A stretch of DNA of 64,000 nt from the NCBI RefSeq assembly GCF_011075055.1, contig NC_058149.1, forward strand, positions 13,832,449-13,896,448, written 5' to 3'. Position 1 is the stretch's first letter. Every line of letters starts with the position of its first letter. A model generated the notes under the pieces. It saw only the letters and a list, made by a program, of their open reading frames with translations, had not been told where the DNA came from and did not search any database. The translations under genes and the position numbers were made by a program. This DNA is from Mangifera indica (lineage: Eukaryota > Streptophyta > Magnoliopsida > Sapindales > Anacardiaceae). Shown here piece by piece: positions 1 to 12,159 of the stretch.

Positions 1-1
1 C

Positions 2-319
2 AGGAGAAGCCAGAGCCGTAGTCTATCTGTATCACGTAGCCCTCGTTACCGAAGCCGTCGCTATAGCCGTAGCCGTAACTCCATCAATGGTCGGTCCCCA
101 GCTGAGATGTCTAGATCTCGATTGTCTCCACGGACTGACAGGAGGAGGTCACCTTCTCGTAGTAGGAGTCCTTCAGAATCTAGGTCTTCTTTGGACTCTC
201 AGTCACCAAAGCGGAGTAGCAAAGCAAGGTCAAAGTCTTCTGATAGCCCAGATGGGAAGAAAGGGCTGGTCTCTTATGAAGATGCTTCTCCAGATTCAGG
301 CGGTGAACCATCTAAATAA
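2..319 (+). CDS. C-terminal end of an RS-domain (Arg/Ser-rich) protein, probably a splicing factor
   Basis: The reading frame is open from base 2 to a TAA at 317-319 and gives 105 residues. The first two thirds are dense in SR/RS dipeptides (RSRSRLSPR, RRRSPSRSRSPSESRSS), the composition of the RS domains of SR proteins, which are phosphorylated and mediate protein contacts during pre-mRNA splicing in nuclear speckles. The end is more ordinary and acidic (KKGLVSYEDASPDSGGE). The N-terminus, including any RRM, cyclophilin or zinc-finger domain that would name the protein, lies outside the window. An overlapping frame beginning at 87 is a shadow with no SR content. I am sure of the RS composition, not of the family. 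Confidence 0.75.
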   Translation, partial: RRSQSRSLSVSRSPRYRSRRYSRSRNSINGRSPAEMSRSRLSPRTDRRRSPSRSRSPSESRSSLDSQSPKRSSKARSKSSDSPDGKKGLVSYEDASPDSGGEPSK

Positions 320-1215
320 TTGTCGTTTGTCATGGTGTTGAGCTGGCTTGTGACTTTTTTAGTCGTATGACTTCTAAGTGCTGGTTACGCATATTATGCT
401 TGGCAGAGTTTCAATTTTTAGGTGATGGAACATGCAGTTTGGTTTAGATTCAGATTTGGTTTGTTGTTTAAGAGTATAAATATTCGAATAATGACATTTT
501 TGGTTTCAGAGACAAGAAGAAATTAAAGAAATAGTTAAGTCTGGTTGTCCCACCTATGGGGCTTGTGACAATTCACTGCAAGTTTTTGCCACGGAAATTT
601 TAGCTTGGGTTGAATGAATTGCATCTTTAAAAACCTGCAACAGAAAAACAAATTTTAAACAATTTATGGTCTAGCAAAACCATGTGAAAGAAGAGGTTAT
701 GTTGTTTTGTTTGGCTTTGCCATAGATTTGAGTTGAGTTGGTTCGAAGTCTTTTTTGTCAACTTGGCTAGGGCAAGTCTAGAACTAACTCGTCTAAGTTG
801 AGTTTGAGGTGAATGGTTTTTTATTTTCGAGTATGAGTATAGGTTTAAAGAATGTTTTCGTTATGCTTACAAGCCTGGAATGGTAGGGTTTAACTGTAAT
901 TAAAATTGATCTTGGCTCCTTAAACTTGAATTGGTGCAGTGAGTTTGGCTTAGCGCGCATCCTACCCACAAAACTCACTAGTCACAACTCAAAACAAATT
1001 TATGGCGATCCTCTAAATCATAAATGATGTCTCTACGGTGTTGAAACAACATGTTCCTATTCTTCCACGACGCCGTTTCCCGCTAGAAGTACCTTTTTAT
1101 CTCACCGCCTCTTCTGGTAAAATTAAACTTGCTCATTTTCAAACAACATACAAAATCATAATATTAGTTTTACGGCCAAAAAAAAAAAAAAAAAAAAATT
1201 GAGAGTAAAAATTTA
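320..1215. other. 3' flank of the RS gene and intergenic DNA
   Basis: No convincing gene. The first few hundred bases are presumably the 3'UTR of the RS-domain gene. A run of about 20 A occurs at 1180-1198. Stretches around 730-960 and 1690-1940 are rich in degenerate GAGTTGAGTTTGAGT-like text that recurs at 11.3, 17.6, 24.1 and 63.3 kb, perhaps old transposon remnants. The short minus-strand open frame at 793-978 has no supporting features. Confidence 0.4.
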
Positions 1216-2370
1216 GATATTAATTGGAGGAAAAAGGTTGAAGATATAATGCCCATTGCTACTGGACACGAGCTTGAGGACCTTGAAGCTGAGTTTCAGG
1301 TTTTTATTTTTGTATTTGTTAAAATTACACTCAGTATAAAGTTCTGTAGAGTGATATGATATGGTATATGGCATGATGGCAGGGAAGAAACGTTCTCGAA
1401 TCATTCATCCAGGTAGCCCTTGGGGTACCAAGGTCAGTCGGTATCCATTAAATTTACACCTCGAACTCTTATTTAATGAGCGTATCAGCTGATTAACGGT
1501 TGAGAAGCACGCATGCCTTCAATAATTTACAGGTTTAAGTATTTTCGGTACCGATGAAGTTGAAAAATGTGAACATGATGAGCAAACTGAAAATGTACAT
1601 ACATCATTAATTTACTTGTGTTCATTTCATACTATACAATCTTGATTAAAGAATTTCAATGGTAGCCTCTTGTACTGTGCTTATGTAAAGATAGTGATCG
1701 GATTCGATAGGAGCTGTTGGAGCTTGAATCAAATGAGTTGAGTTTGAGTCAAAGATTGAGTATATTTTCATAAATGAGTTGAATTCAAACCATTTCACAT
1801 ATTTGAATTCAAAGTGACTTTGATCAAATCTAAAATTAAATTATTTTTTACTTTTAACGCATTGATCTTGGATTGACTCTTTTGGATTTGAATTGATTTT
1901 GAATTAGGTCATTATTCAAATTTGACTCAGATCAAATCCAACTCAGCTGCACAAATTTTGTGCTTCCTAATTTTCTTATTGTAGTAAGCACCAGCGATTT
2001 TAAAGTATGTGCATGATAAAAGAATAGTAGGATGTCCTGGTGGCGAGGGAGGTAAGATCAGACCCTCCACTTTTCATGATTTTTTGTTTGTGTTTTGAGT
2101 CTTTTGGCTCCCTTAGAAAATTTGTCTTCTGTTCCAATCTATGGTTTCATTTATGGTCTGGAAATTAAGCTTGTTTCTGTTTGATATCTATGGAGAATAA
2201 GCATGATGTGTGGTTTTAGCAGGAAAGGCAAGCCTCATGACGATGCCCAGTCTGTTCTCACCACTTTGTAAGGCAATGTGGCAACTACAGCTGGACATGG
2301 TCAGCTCTGGAGGTCCACCAGGAGGCCATGGAGACAATGACCATCATTTATCTGGCTTGCTAGTTTATTT
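1216..2370 (+). pseudogene. Decayed cytochrome c oxidase subunit 5b (COX5b) gene
   Basis: Four exon-like blocks follow the order of plant COX5b, a nuclear-encoded zinc-binding subunit of mitochondrial complex IV. Block 1 (about 1226-1299) reads KKVEDIMPIATGHELEDLEA. Block 2 (1383-1432) gives GRNVLE then, in another frame, HPGSPWGTK. Block 3 (1985-2051) gives APAILKYVHDKRIVGCPGGE. Block 4 (2217-2368) gives RCPVCSHHF in one frame and SGGPPGGHGDNDHH in another. The CPVC zinc-ligand pair survives. Frame changes inside blocks 2 and 4, and stops before block 3 and within block 4, argue against a working product. Introns are retained, so this is not a processed copy. The mitochondrial presequence was not found. 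In Arabidopsis, from memory, COX5b-1 lies directly beside the thioesterase gene, which fits the next feature. Confidence 0.68.
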
Positions 2371-2399
2371 TTTAATAAGGTTTTATCAATTGTTGAGTT

Positions 2400-5300
2400 G
2401 ACTGTCTGCTACCTTCTACAGGCGGAATACCTTTTCTTCTGTTCCTTTCTTGGTGGATGGATCCATACTGAGTTTACAGTGTCTAACAATGGTTGGGTTT
2501 ATGACTTTTTGGATTTATGACCTTGTTATCCAAAGGACCACAGGATTCATTTTATCAGTATTCAGTGCATTACAAAATTATGGATGGCTACATATTGATT
2601 CCTTCAAATTGTTTTGCCTTGAATATTCTGTATGTGCTGTTTAGCACTTTCTTTATATCTTCTTCTGTACATGATAGTAATGTGGCTATTCTGATACATT
2701 CAGGAGGTAACACCAGGGACAGGGTGTTATGGATGATGCATGAGTCAACCGGTAGTGCTGAATCCATCTGGTAAGCACAATTCTATTTGGTCGAATATTG
2801 TAAACAGTTCACCATTCCAATTGGTTGTACCTGTCAAAACCCAAATAAGCCCCTTCACCATCATACCCGATCCGAGTTTTAAATTATTGTCCTGAATGAC
2901 TAGAATAGTGGAATGATTATTCAAAACTTTGATACAACAATGTCCTTCCGAGCTCATGAAGGATTTTTTCCAATGGTCTTAAACATTGGAGCCATCTACA
3001 CTGAGTCCAGACTTAACTGATCAATATTTAACCTGTGACATTTTGTGGACACCATTATAGACCGTTTAAGAATAGAACATTGTTATGCTTTTTTAGAACA
3101 ACTGTTTGAACTTTCAGTCTCTCTAAACTGCAATCAGATTCTGATGAAATTCAACAGAACACTCTCCAAACCCTAGCTTCCATCATTGAAGTTCATTGTT
3201 CCAAATCCTGTACTGTACCAGCCAGTCGAACTGATTCAATTGCAGCCAGTCCAGTCCACATTTGGAGACATCAACATGATTGTTTGCAAAATTTTTAATT
3301 GCTGGGAACCAAGTCCATCAGGTAAGAAATATGCATCAGATATCACTAATCCTCATTTCAGGTTGGTTGAATATTATTAAAATGTTCATTTATACATTTC
3401 ACTAGTCTGACTGCTGGAAAATTCTGAATATGATGAATAGTTGAGTTGTAGATATGAAGGTATTGGATAAAACCAGAAAACTTGATCTTTTCAATTCATT
3501 CCAAGCCAGGCATGTCAACAAGAAGTGGGTGGGGGCAATGATGTTGAAAATTGCCATTATCATGTTCGAATATATGAGGATAAATTAGGTGCAGTTCGGT
3601 ATGTCTTCCACATTGTCCCACGTGATGATGATGAAAATGAAGAGTATCTAAAATTATAATAATTATTAATTGAATCACAAATTAACAGTGAAGACACAAT
3701 GAAAATGAGCATAAGATAAAAAGGGTGTTGAATTGATTAATCAAAGAATAAAATTAGGGTTCTTGTTTAAGAGAGAAAATTGATAAAGCTAGATAGAATC
3801 TTGTATAGTTGTATATGAATAGACTAAGCTATTCAGAAAATTAAATAAATAAATAAATTAGAAGGGTGTTTTTCTTCTATAGAAAGAGTCTATTTATATC
3901 ACCAATTGAGCAAATCGATTCTTATTTTTCAGTGATTCTCTTTCATCTTCACCAATGACATATCTTTTTCTTTAATAATATTTGTTTAATAATCAAGTAA
4001 GTTAAACTTGAATTGGTAAAAATAATAATTGGAATCATGTTAGCAAGTTGATTCTTCTTCTCTTTTTTTTTTTAATATTTAATTTGATGACTTCATTTAT
4101 CTTTTTTAACGATATTGTTTATCAATTGAAAAAGTCGATCTTGATTTTAAGTGGATTTTTATTCGGATTTAGTTTAACTCGAATATATCTTAGAAAAAAA
4201 AAGCATAAAATTAGGGTTCGTGTTTGAGAGAGGAAATTGATAAATCTACGTAGAATCTCGAATAATCGCCAAAATGAACTCATTCATAACACCTTCATCT
4301 CGTGAATTAAAAATTGAGGAGATGCTTTCGTTGTCAAAATGAGCTCATCCATAATTCAACATCAATATGATAGGTAGGAAAGATGGTGATTCTGATTCCA
4401 CTAAGATTAAATCAAGAAATTGATGATTGGAAAGACAGGTCAAATCAAATATTGATCCGCAATTTGGTTCTTCTTCTCTAATTCGATTCAAAAGATGATG
4501 AGGTTTTGATTGTTGTCATTGTGACCAAATAGGGCTTTGCAGTTAACATTATATTCCTCTAATCTTCTCACTCAGCTAATCAAATCCCACTAACATTATT
4601 ATACTTCTAAAATTTAGGGCAAATTCTTGGATTCTCTTCACGTGATTTCATTTTTATAACTTGTCCAAGAAGCATATCGACAAGAATGAAAAAATCATTG
4701 ATAAATTCTAAAAATCCCCGACAAAAATTAATAATAAATTGAATTTTTTTTTTTTTTTACCCATCACAATCTTAGATTTGAGGTGACATCTGGCCCTGAA
4801 AATAGGATTTTAATCTCAAATGAAAAATAGATTCTTTAATATAAACAGAGATAGAGACAGAAACAAAATAATATCAACAAATCAAGACAAAATCAGGATA
4901 AAAATAATATATCTTTACCCCACCTCATTCTTATATTTTAAAGTCTCTTTATAACGGAAATGAGACGGAAGTAGGGATATGACCTAACGTATTAGACAGA
5001 GATACCATCATTTCCCTTTATTATTGTCATCTTTGTTTTAAGTTAAAAAAGAATATATCTTTGATTTCATATTTTTATAAATAAATTTAAATATATATAT
5101 TAATATCCTTAAATATGTTCGAAAGTTTTGATAATAGATTGTTGGAGTAATCTTTCAAAAGTTTATTGGTTTATAATCAAATTTCGCCCCAAAAAAATAA
5201 TTAGACCCCGCCAAACAAGGGTCCTGTTAAAAAAAAAAACCTTTTCAATAATAAACATGGTTAGGTAATTGATTAACATGTAATTGTAATTTGTACAAGC

Positions 5301-6240
5301 CAAAAAGGTGGCGGCAAAATCTAATGTAGGTCCGTTTCATGATTATTCCAAAACCCGCTGCTCAATGCTTCTCCCTACTTTTCAATGCCAAGGATTTTTC
5401 TAGGATTTAAACTATGATTCCTCTTTGTTTTTTATGGTGTGGTGGGCTATCCCCTTTTGTTCACATCCTATTTTATTTTTATTTTTATTTTATTCTAATA
5501 AAAATCCCTTTTTTAATGTAATGAAATTAAATTTTATAAAATAATCTAAGGTTTGTGTTGTTATTTTTGTATGATAATTTATTCAAATTTCATCATTAAT
5601 AACATTTATTTCATGAACTTGGTATTAGGATGCCATCTAATCTATAAAAATCCAAGTCGAAATGTGGAATTAGGGTTTCAAGTAGTTCCCAATTTTTTTT
5701 CCAAATATTAAAGATTTTTTTAATCAAAAATGAAAAACTTAGCGTCCGCTTAATTATTTTACAGACACTATTAATTAATATATTAATGATGATTTCTCAT
5801 TATGTAATTATATATGATAATGTGTTATTAATTAATTAATTAATTAATTGGTTATTAAGAGATGAGAATAGTTGAAATGTAAAATGGCTAAAGTTGTGAC
5901 CCTTTGTTCTAAATTTATATGAATACTTTTTAGTTGTTGGTTTTTGATTATTTATTTATGAAAACCAAAGATCATTAATATTTTATATTGTATATATGAT
6001 GAGCAAAATATATGTCATCAGAGGATTTTGCTGACGTGCCATTAAAAAATTTAATTATTTATTTTATCTCTGTAATCAGCCGTTAGTATCCATTTTAGTG
6101 ATATAAGAAGTATTATTGATATAAAATTTCGTATTTATCCTTAGTTTGGGCGCGTAAAACTTGATAAATTTTGATATTATTAAGGTTTATAGAGGACTTT
6201 TTGGTCATAACTAGAAAGACAGTAGGAAATAAGTGACTGG
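2400..6240. other. Gene-poor intergenic region
   Basis: No gene could be supported. Open frames at 2210-3380 partly overlap the COX5b remnant and show no domain. From 3.7 kb on the DNA is AT-rich with scattered homopolymer runs (T runs near 4064 and 4746) and a TTAA-type microsatellite at about 5828-5850. The last kilobase is presumably promoter for the thioesterase gene. Confidence 0.4.
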
Positions 6241-6245
6241 CAAAA

Positions 6246-6625
6246 TTTTGGAGTTTTTATAAGGTTCTGTTCTGTAGGTACTGTGGTTGGGGTTTCATTG
6301 TGAATGTAGATGTTGTAGTAGTAGTATGAACTAACTAAAACTAGGACAAAAGAAAGCAGGGGAAAGTTGTGGGGAAGCTAAGAAAGGTATTACAAAGAGA
6401 TATGACAGTGAAAAAGTTCTTATACTTTTGGGGTTTTGGAGTTTTTATAAGGTTCTGTTCTGTGGGTACTGTGGTTGGGGTTTCATTGTGAATGTAGATG
6501 TTGTAGTAGTAGTATGAACTAACTAAAACCAGGACAAAAGAAAGCAGGGGAAAGTTGTGGGGAAGCTAAGAAAGGTAATACAAAGAGATATGCAAGGGAA
6601 AAAGTTCTTATACTTTTGGGGTTTT
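6246..6625. repeat. 188-bp tandem direct duplication upstream of the thioesterase gene
   Basis: Copy 1 (6246-6433) and copy 2 (6434-6621) are nearly identical, differing at a handful of bases (for example GTAGG versus GTGGG, ACTAGG versus ACCAGG, ATTAC versus AATAC). Each copy includes TTTTTATAAGG and a GTAGTAGTAGTA run. The block lies about 600 bp before the thioesterase start codon, so it falls in its promoter or 5' leader. The near-identity indicates a recent duplication. Confidence 0.9.
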
Positions 6626-7226
6626 TATTTTCTATGTTCTACACAGCTTGGTAACTCTACTTATTCATATTACTGTTCCTTTTTTTATCAGATCTTGTAA
6701 GTTCATTCTGCTTATATAGCTCATTCATCAACTCAAAATGTTTAACTTTTTGTTTTCTGGGGAAAGTGTATCTATCAAAGATTTAAATTGTATATGATTA
6801 TTAAAAAAATGTATATTTGTGGTTATATTCTGTTGAAGTTGAAGTGCTTTATTTTGTCCATTTTCATCAAGCATTGATTCTCTTTCACTCTCTGCATTGC
6901 AGCCTATTGACTGTGCTTCGATCGTTTTAGATTCTTTGCTCATAAAGATTGATTGCTTTATTGTTTTTTATCCCTTTCTTTAGTACTCACTTTCACCTTT
7001 TCTTGGGTGCCATTCTTTTTCCGGATAGTTTCTTTGGAAGGTTTCAGGGAGTGCATAACTGGTGTAAGAAAGAATAGTCTGGGTAAATTGATTGGTTCTA
7101 TTTCATTTTCACCCTCCTTTATGTTTATAAATAGAGATGGTCCATTGTTATGTGCTTCATTGCAGGAACTCAGCTTAAACATTGCTACCAACTCTTTGTG
7201 TAGTGTGCTTATTTTGGGTGAATATA

Positions 7227-10200
7227 ATGAGTTATAGTGGCTCCAGTAGGGGTTCTGGTTAGTCTTTTTTCTCGTTTCACTTGCTTTTTTTTTTTCGTAA
7301 ATTTCTTATTGATTAACTTAAGTATTAACTCAGTTGGTTCTGGCTCACTTTGTAATGATTTTTAAGTGTTTAATTTCAACATTTCAGGTAGTAGAACTAC
7401 TAGAAGAACATTCGAGTATGGAAGAACCCATGTGGTTCGGCCCAAGGGGAGGCACCAGGCCACCATAGTTTGGCTGCATGGCCTTGGTGATAAGGGATCA
7501 AGGTAGTGGAGCTAGTTTTTCACTTGCTTTTTTCGTCTCTCTAACATTATAGTTCTTTTCTTTTTTATTTTTGGGTTTAAGATTATAAATTCATATTTGT
7601 GGTTTACATTTGAAATTCTAGCTGGGAAAGCCTGATTCGTCAAATGGTTATTTCATGGCAATGGAAGTCATAGATATATATATATATTTATAAATTCTGT
7701 TGTTATGACTCACAAATATCATAGTAAAATACCATGCTTTCTTTTATAAGAAAAATTATAGATAAAAGAAATCTCAAAATCTACTTTTAGCTGCAAATAA
7801 TCATCTATATCATTCTGTTCTTGCTTTGCAAAGGACCTTTTGTGAAGTTCAATTCCTTTCTCTTTATAGTAAGCATGTATCTTGTGTGGGAATGGTGGAC
7901 CTGTTTTGTTCCAAATAAACAAAAGGGACTTAAAAACTGTCAATATCTTGTCCTTTTCTGGTGGAAAAATTGGTGTTCACATAATTTGCTGTATTCTGCT
8001 TTTCTTTCTAGAAGATTCTCACAATGATTGAATTGATGGGGGGGCAGTAGTCGTGCTGTGAACTAAACAAAAATATGAATAGTTGTCATTTTCCTCCATT
8101 CTCTCTGTATTGATTCTGAGGTATATTGGAACAGCTTCAAATGGAAAAACTACATATGACAAAACTCAGAATGGGGGACCACTACTTCACAAGCTTGATG
8201 TCCTTTCATTTCAGCTAAGAAAAATATACTAATCCTAGATGATATAATATATATGATCAAGTTATTTATTCTTTTTTTTCACATATTGCAAGACCAAATC
8301 TAGATGAGTGATTTATATTTACATGTTTTTAGATATACGAAGATTGTTAAGGTCTATGCTTCTGTGCCAATTTTGTGCGTGGTCCCAAAATTAAATAGTT
8401 TAGGGTAATGTCTTCAGGCTTCCTGAAGGTTGTTAGCTAACCCTGGATTCCGTCATCATATTATTTCAGCATCTTATTGCTAGTCAAACTTTTATAAAGT
8501 GTCTCTATGGGCTAAAGGTGAATTTTTGTTCCTTCTTTTATTTTATTTTTTGGTCTTTTTGCAGCTGGTCCCAGCTCTTGGAAACCCTTCCTCTTCCAAA
8601 TGTAAGTTAGTTGCTTCAATTGTGTGCATGTGCAGCATGCATCACTTGATACCCTAATCTTCAAAGTTGAAGTTTACAATTGACAAATGATTGTCATTTG
8701 TATAATCTGTTGAAATGATATTTTTTCAGATTAAGTGGATTTGCCCAACTGCTCCTACCAGGCCAGTAGCAATATTTGGTGGATATTCTTGCACTGCTTG
8801 TAAGATTTTCCTGTTTCGAACTGCTTTGTTTATCTCTGGTTCTGAAATCAGTTTTTTTTCTGAAAATCCACAGTTGAAAACTTCAAACTTGTGGCACTTC
8901 CACGTTAAAGTTCTCCTATGTTGATTCCAATATCCGTCAGATTGAATTAATGTGTACAGTTGTTATTTTCTCTGTTATTTTGAAATTAATGAAAATGGTG
9001 TAACTAGCCTGATAAATGCCATTTCAGGGTTTGATATGGGAGATCTTTCAGAAGACACTCCTGATGATTTGGAGGGGTTAGATGCTTCAGCTGCACATGT
9101 GGCTAATCTTTTGTCGACAGAACCTGCTGACAGTAGGTTTTTCCCTTGGTAGTTGTCAGAATAACTTAGGATATAAGTACTAAGTCCTGTATTATGGATG
9201 AATATTTCTAAAATGGGTTCCCATGGATCACAAGAGTTAAATAAAATAAACAATATTAATGCTTTGGGTTAGATATATCACTTTATTGTTTTTAAAAGAG
9301 CAAAAAAAAGTTAAGGCCATCTATCTTTTTATCATTCATCTCTCCACAGGTTCATTGTCCTACACAGATGAGAATTTGGTTCTGACGCTTGATATTTCTG
9401 TGTTCATGACCTAAAACTGAATTTTTTTCCTAATCTTTGCAATCTTTCTGTCTCTCATTCTTTCAACTTGCTCTTCTCTTTGGTTCTCACTTTCGTTTTC
9501 AAGTGAATAGATCTATTTTTAGATAGTAGATGAAATCTTTTGTTTCTAATGTCATTTTGACAAACCTTTTCTGTTGTCACGGCAATAGTTTGAAACAAAG
9601 TCACTTTGATTTTTCAGAAGTTGATTTTCATTATTACTCCTTGGTGAGTAATCTATAAAGACACTGTGACACTTAAATTTAAGAAGTTTTGATTAAAAAG
9701 AAGTGAGAAGTAAAGATAGGGAGATTAAATTTTACATAAGCAAAGTGTAAATGTAAAGTTGATTGTAACTTTCATAATTCATTAAAAACTATATGAAATA
9801 TTAACTGAATTTAACCGTGTAGCCTTCTGAGTAAGTAAGCTTCTTGTGATCATATACAAAATGCAGTCTCCTTATGTATCATGTAGCATAGTATATGTGC
9901 TACATCATAATTCATATAACAATTACTAGTTTAATGCTTTGCAGTCAAACTTGGAATTGGTGGCTTCAGTATGGGTGCTGCAACAGCACTCTACTCTGCA
10001 ACATGCCGCATATTAGGACAATATGGAAACGGAAGCCACTATTCGGTCAACCTAAGTGCAATTGTGGGATTAAGTGGCTGGCTTCCATGTTCAAGGTTTG
10101 AAACCTCTTACATGCACTGAGACATCCTCAAACTGGTGACCAATTCAGTCAGCTTAGCAGCTGTTGTTTTTTTTCCCTGGTAGGACATTGAAAAGCCGGA

Positions 10201-10797
10201 TGGAGAGATCACATGAGGCAGCAAGGCGAGCAGCATCTTTGCCTCTTTTGCTCTGCCATGGTTTAGGTATTCATTTTCTTCTTTGAAATTTTAGCGATAC
10301 TGGTTCAATTTACTCTCAGTAAACACATCTCTTCTTTTACCAATTACGCAGATCATCTTTTGTTTCAAACAGTTATATATATCAATCTTGTCTCTTCACC
10401 TATCCCATTTGAAAAAACAAGTTGTTAAACAAAAACTTTATATGATGCTTGGTTGATTTACACATCTCTGCACTTAAGAAATAGCGTTCTCTATGCACAA
10501 ACTTTACTTATCATTTCCCCCTGCAGGTGATGATGTAGTTGCATACATGCATGGAGAGAGATCAGCACAAGTCTTAAATTCAGCTGGATTTCGGGATCTT
10601 ACATTTAGATCATATGATGGGTATTAAAATGTGCCTTCGCATGTATAAATGTGTGCAAATGTCCACATTCGTGCAAAGAGTATAAATAGCACTCCTAATG
10701 CGTAATCTTGTTATGCAGGCTTGGTCATTATACCATTCCCGAAGAGATGGATGAAGTCTGTAATTGGCTAATAGCCAGGCTGGAACTTGAGGGTTGA
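7227..10797 (+). CDS. Acyl-protein thioesterase / carboxylesterase (alpha/beta hydrolase), nine exons
   Basis: Joined exons 7227-7257, 7388-7502, 8565-8601, 8730-8799, 9028-9132, 9945-10095, 10184-10266, 10527-10620 and 10719-10797 give 254 residues with GT-AG junctions in phase throughout. The protein starts MSYSGSSRGSGSRTTRRTFE. It carries TIVWLHGLGDKGSSW (oxyanion-hole region), WICPTAPTRPVA, the nucleophile motif GFSMG, LCHGLGDDVV (catalytic Asp) and GLGHYTIPEEM (catalytic His), so the Ser-Asp-His triad is complete. The family hydrolyses thioester-linked acyl groups from S-acylated proteins and lysophospholipids, mainly in the cytosol. Length matches plant homologues (about 255). One difference from the usual plant sequence is HGLGDD where I recall HGTSDD. 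The 5'UTR probably has further exons within 6.6-7.2 kb; the 3'UTR runs to about 11.2 kb. It converges with the CPP gene. Confidence 0.96.
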
Positions 10798-12159
10798 CAA
10801 GGACGAACAAAAAGATTATCAAAGCAACGACGAGATACAGAAAGAAGGGTAGTCATATTATGTACAAGGATTAAAGAAGGCACTCTAGAATACTAGTACG
10901 GTGTGGGGTATATGGTATAGCAGCAAAGCTCCAATGTAATCTCCTTTTTTAAATTTTATTTTTAGGTTAAGCAATGAAGCTTAAATAAGGCTTAGGTTTG
11001 TAATTTGGTTTGCTACCAAGGAATTGGTACCTGTAGTTTTTGTTATTTGGGTTGAGATGCAGTGGAGATAAGTGACTCTCAGTTGCTTTGGTATTTTAGG
11101 AAATTTTGTTGTCTGGGTGAATTATTACCGTATTGTTATGTGCCCTAACATTGGCCGTACCTTGGAGTTGATAATAAAAGGTCATTCCGGGTGGGTTTAT
11201 TTCTAGTTCCTTTAACTTCTTATGTTGCATTATTAGTTTGCCTGGAGATATACACAAGTTGGGCTGTGCTTGATCTATATTAGCTCAAGCTTAGTGTTGA
11301 CTCAAACGAACCGAGGTTGACTAAGGGTAGTGTTAGCTCTAGATGAGTCATGTCAGCTTGACTCAACCCAAATCGCAAGTTAAACTCAAACTAAATGAAA
11401 CCATCAAACGATTTGATAACTGAATCAAATTCTTTTTACTCAAGCTCTATGAGGCACAAAAAGAAAGTGAATAATATTATAAACGCAAACAATATAGTCT
11501 ACAAAACTGTTTCAACATGATTTTGTAAGAGGCTTTTATTTGCCCTTTTGAATCGAATCTCAGAAGAGTCTCCTCTAACCATGAAACGTGCAATAGAATT
11601 TAACGATAGAATCCAATTCAACAAAAGAATACTGACATTTAAACACTGTAATACAAAGTGAATTATAAAAAGCCAAGATTACAACCGGAGATGCAGCGAA
11701 AATATGTATTCTTGAACTGTGTGCTGCTCCTTTGAACAAGTGGCCACTGTAGCATCTGTATAAAACAATGATCGCAGAGACTAATTCCTCGTGACATGGA
11801 TATAAATATTAATATATCATCATGTAAATAAATATTATTTTATCTCTAATTAAAAATTACTCAATCATATAACTCATATAAATATCCATTGTTAATGTAG
11901 TAAATATTATTAGATAGACAATCACACATGAAGTATTGTACCAATTCATTTGAAGTCTTCTTATCCAAAATTGCCACAATAGCTTCAACTAAAAGTTTTA
12001 ACTGCCGGGGCTCAAGATCAACCCAACGATACTGTCACCAAAAAAAGTTTGCCGAAGCCAGAAATAAAAAAATGTTAGCATTTGACAACTAGTATATGAC
12101 TGTGCTATGAATTGGCATGTTAAAATCTATTGATTTACCTCGCATGGCCAGGGCATCAA
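10798..12159. other. Convergent spacer between the thioesterase and CPP genes
   Basis: Holds the thioesterase 3'UTR to roughly 11.2 kb and, on the other strand, the CPP 3'UTR. The stretch at about 11800-11920 is an AT-rich block sharing the text TAATTAAAAATTACTCAATCATATAA with other dispersed AT-rich repeats in this window (19.0, 19.2, 19.85, 23.35, 34.45 and 35.75 kb). No gene seen. Confidence 0.4.

Noticed and set aside
2450..3380. Plus-strand open frames of 64-85 residues downstream of the COX5b remnant
   Set aside because: No recognisable domain or consistent exon chain; probably chance frames in old intergenic DNA.
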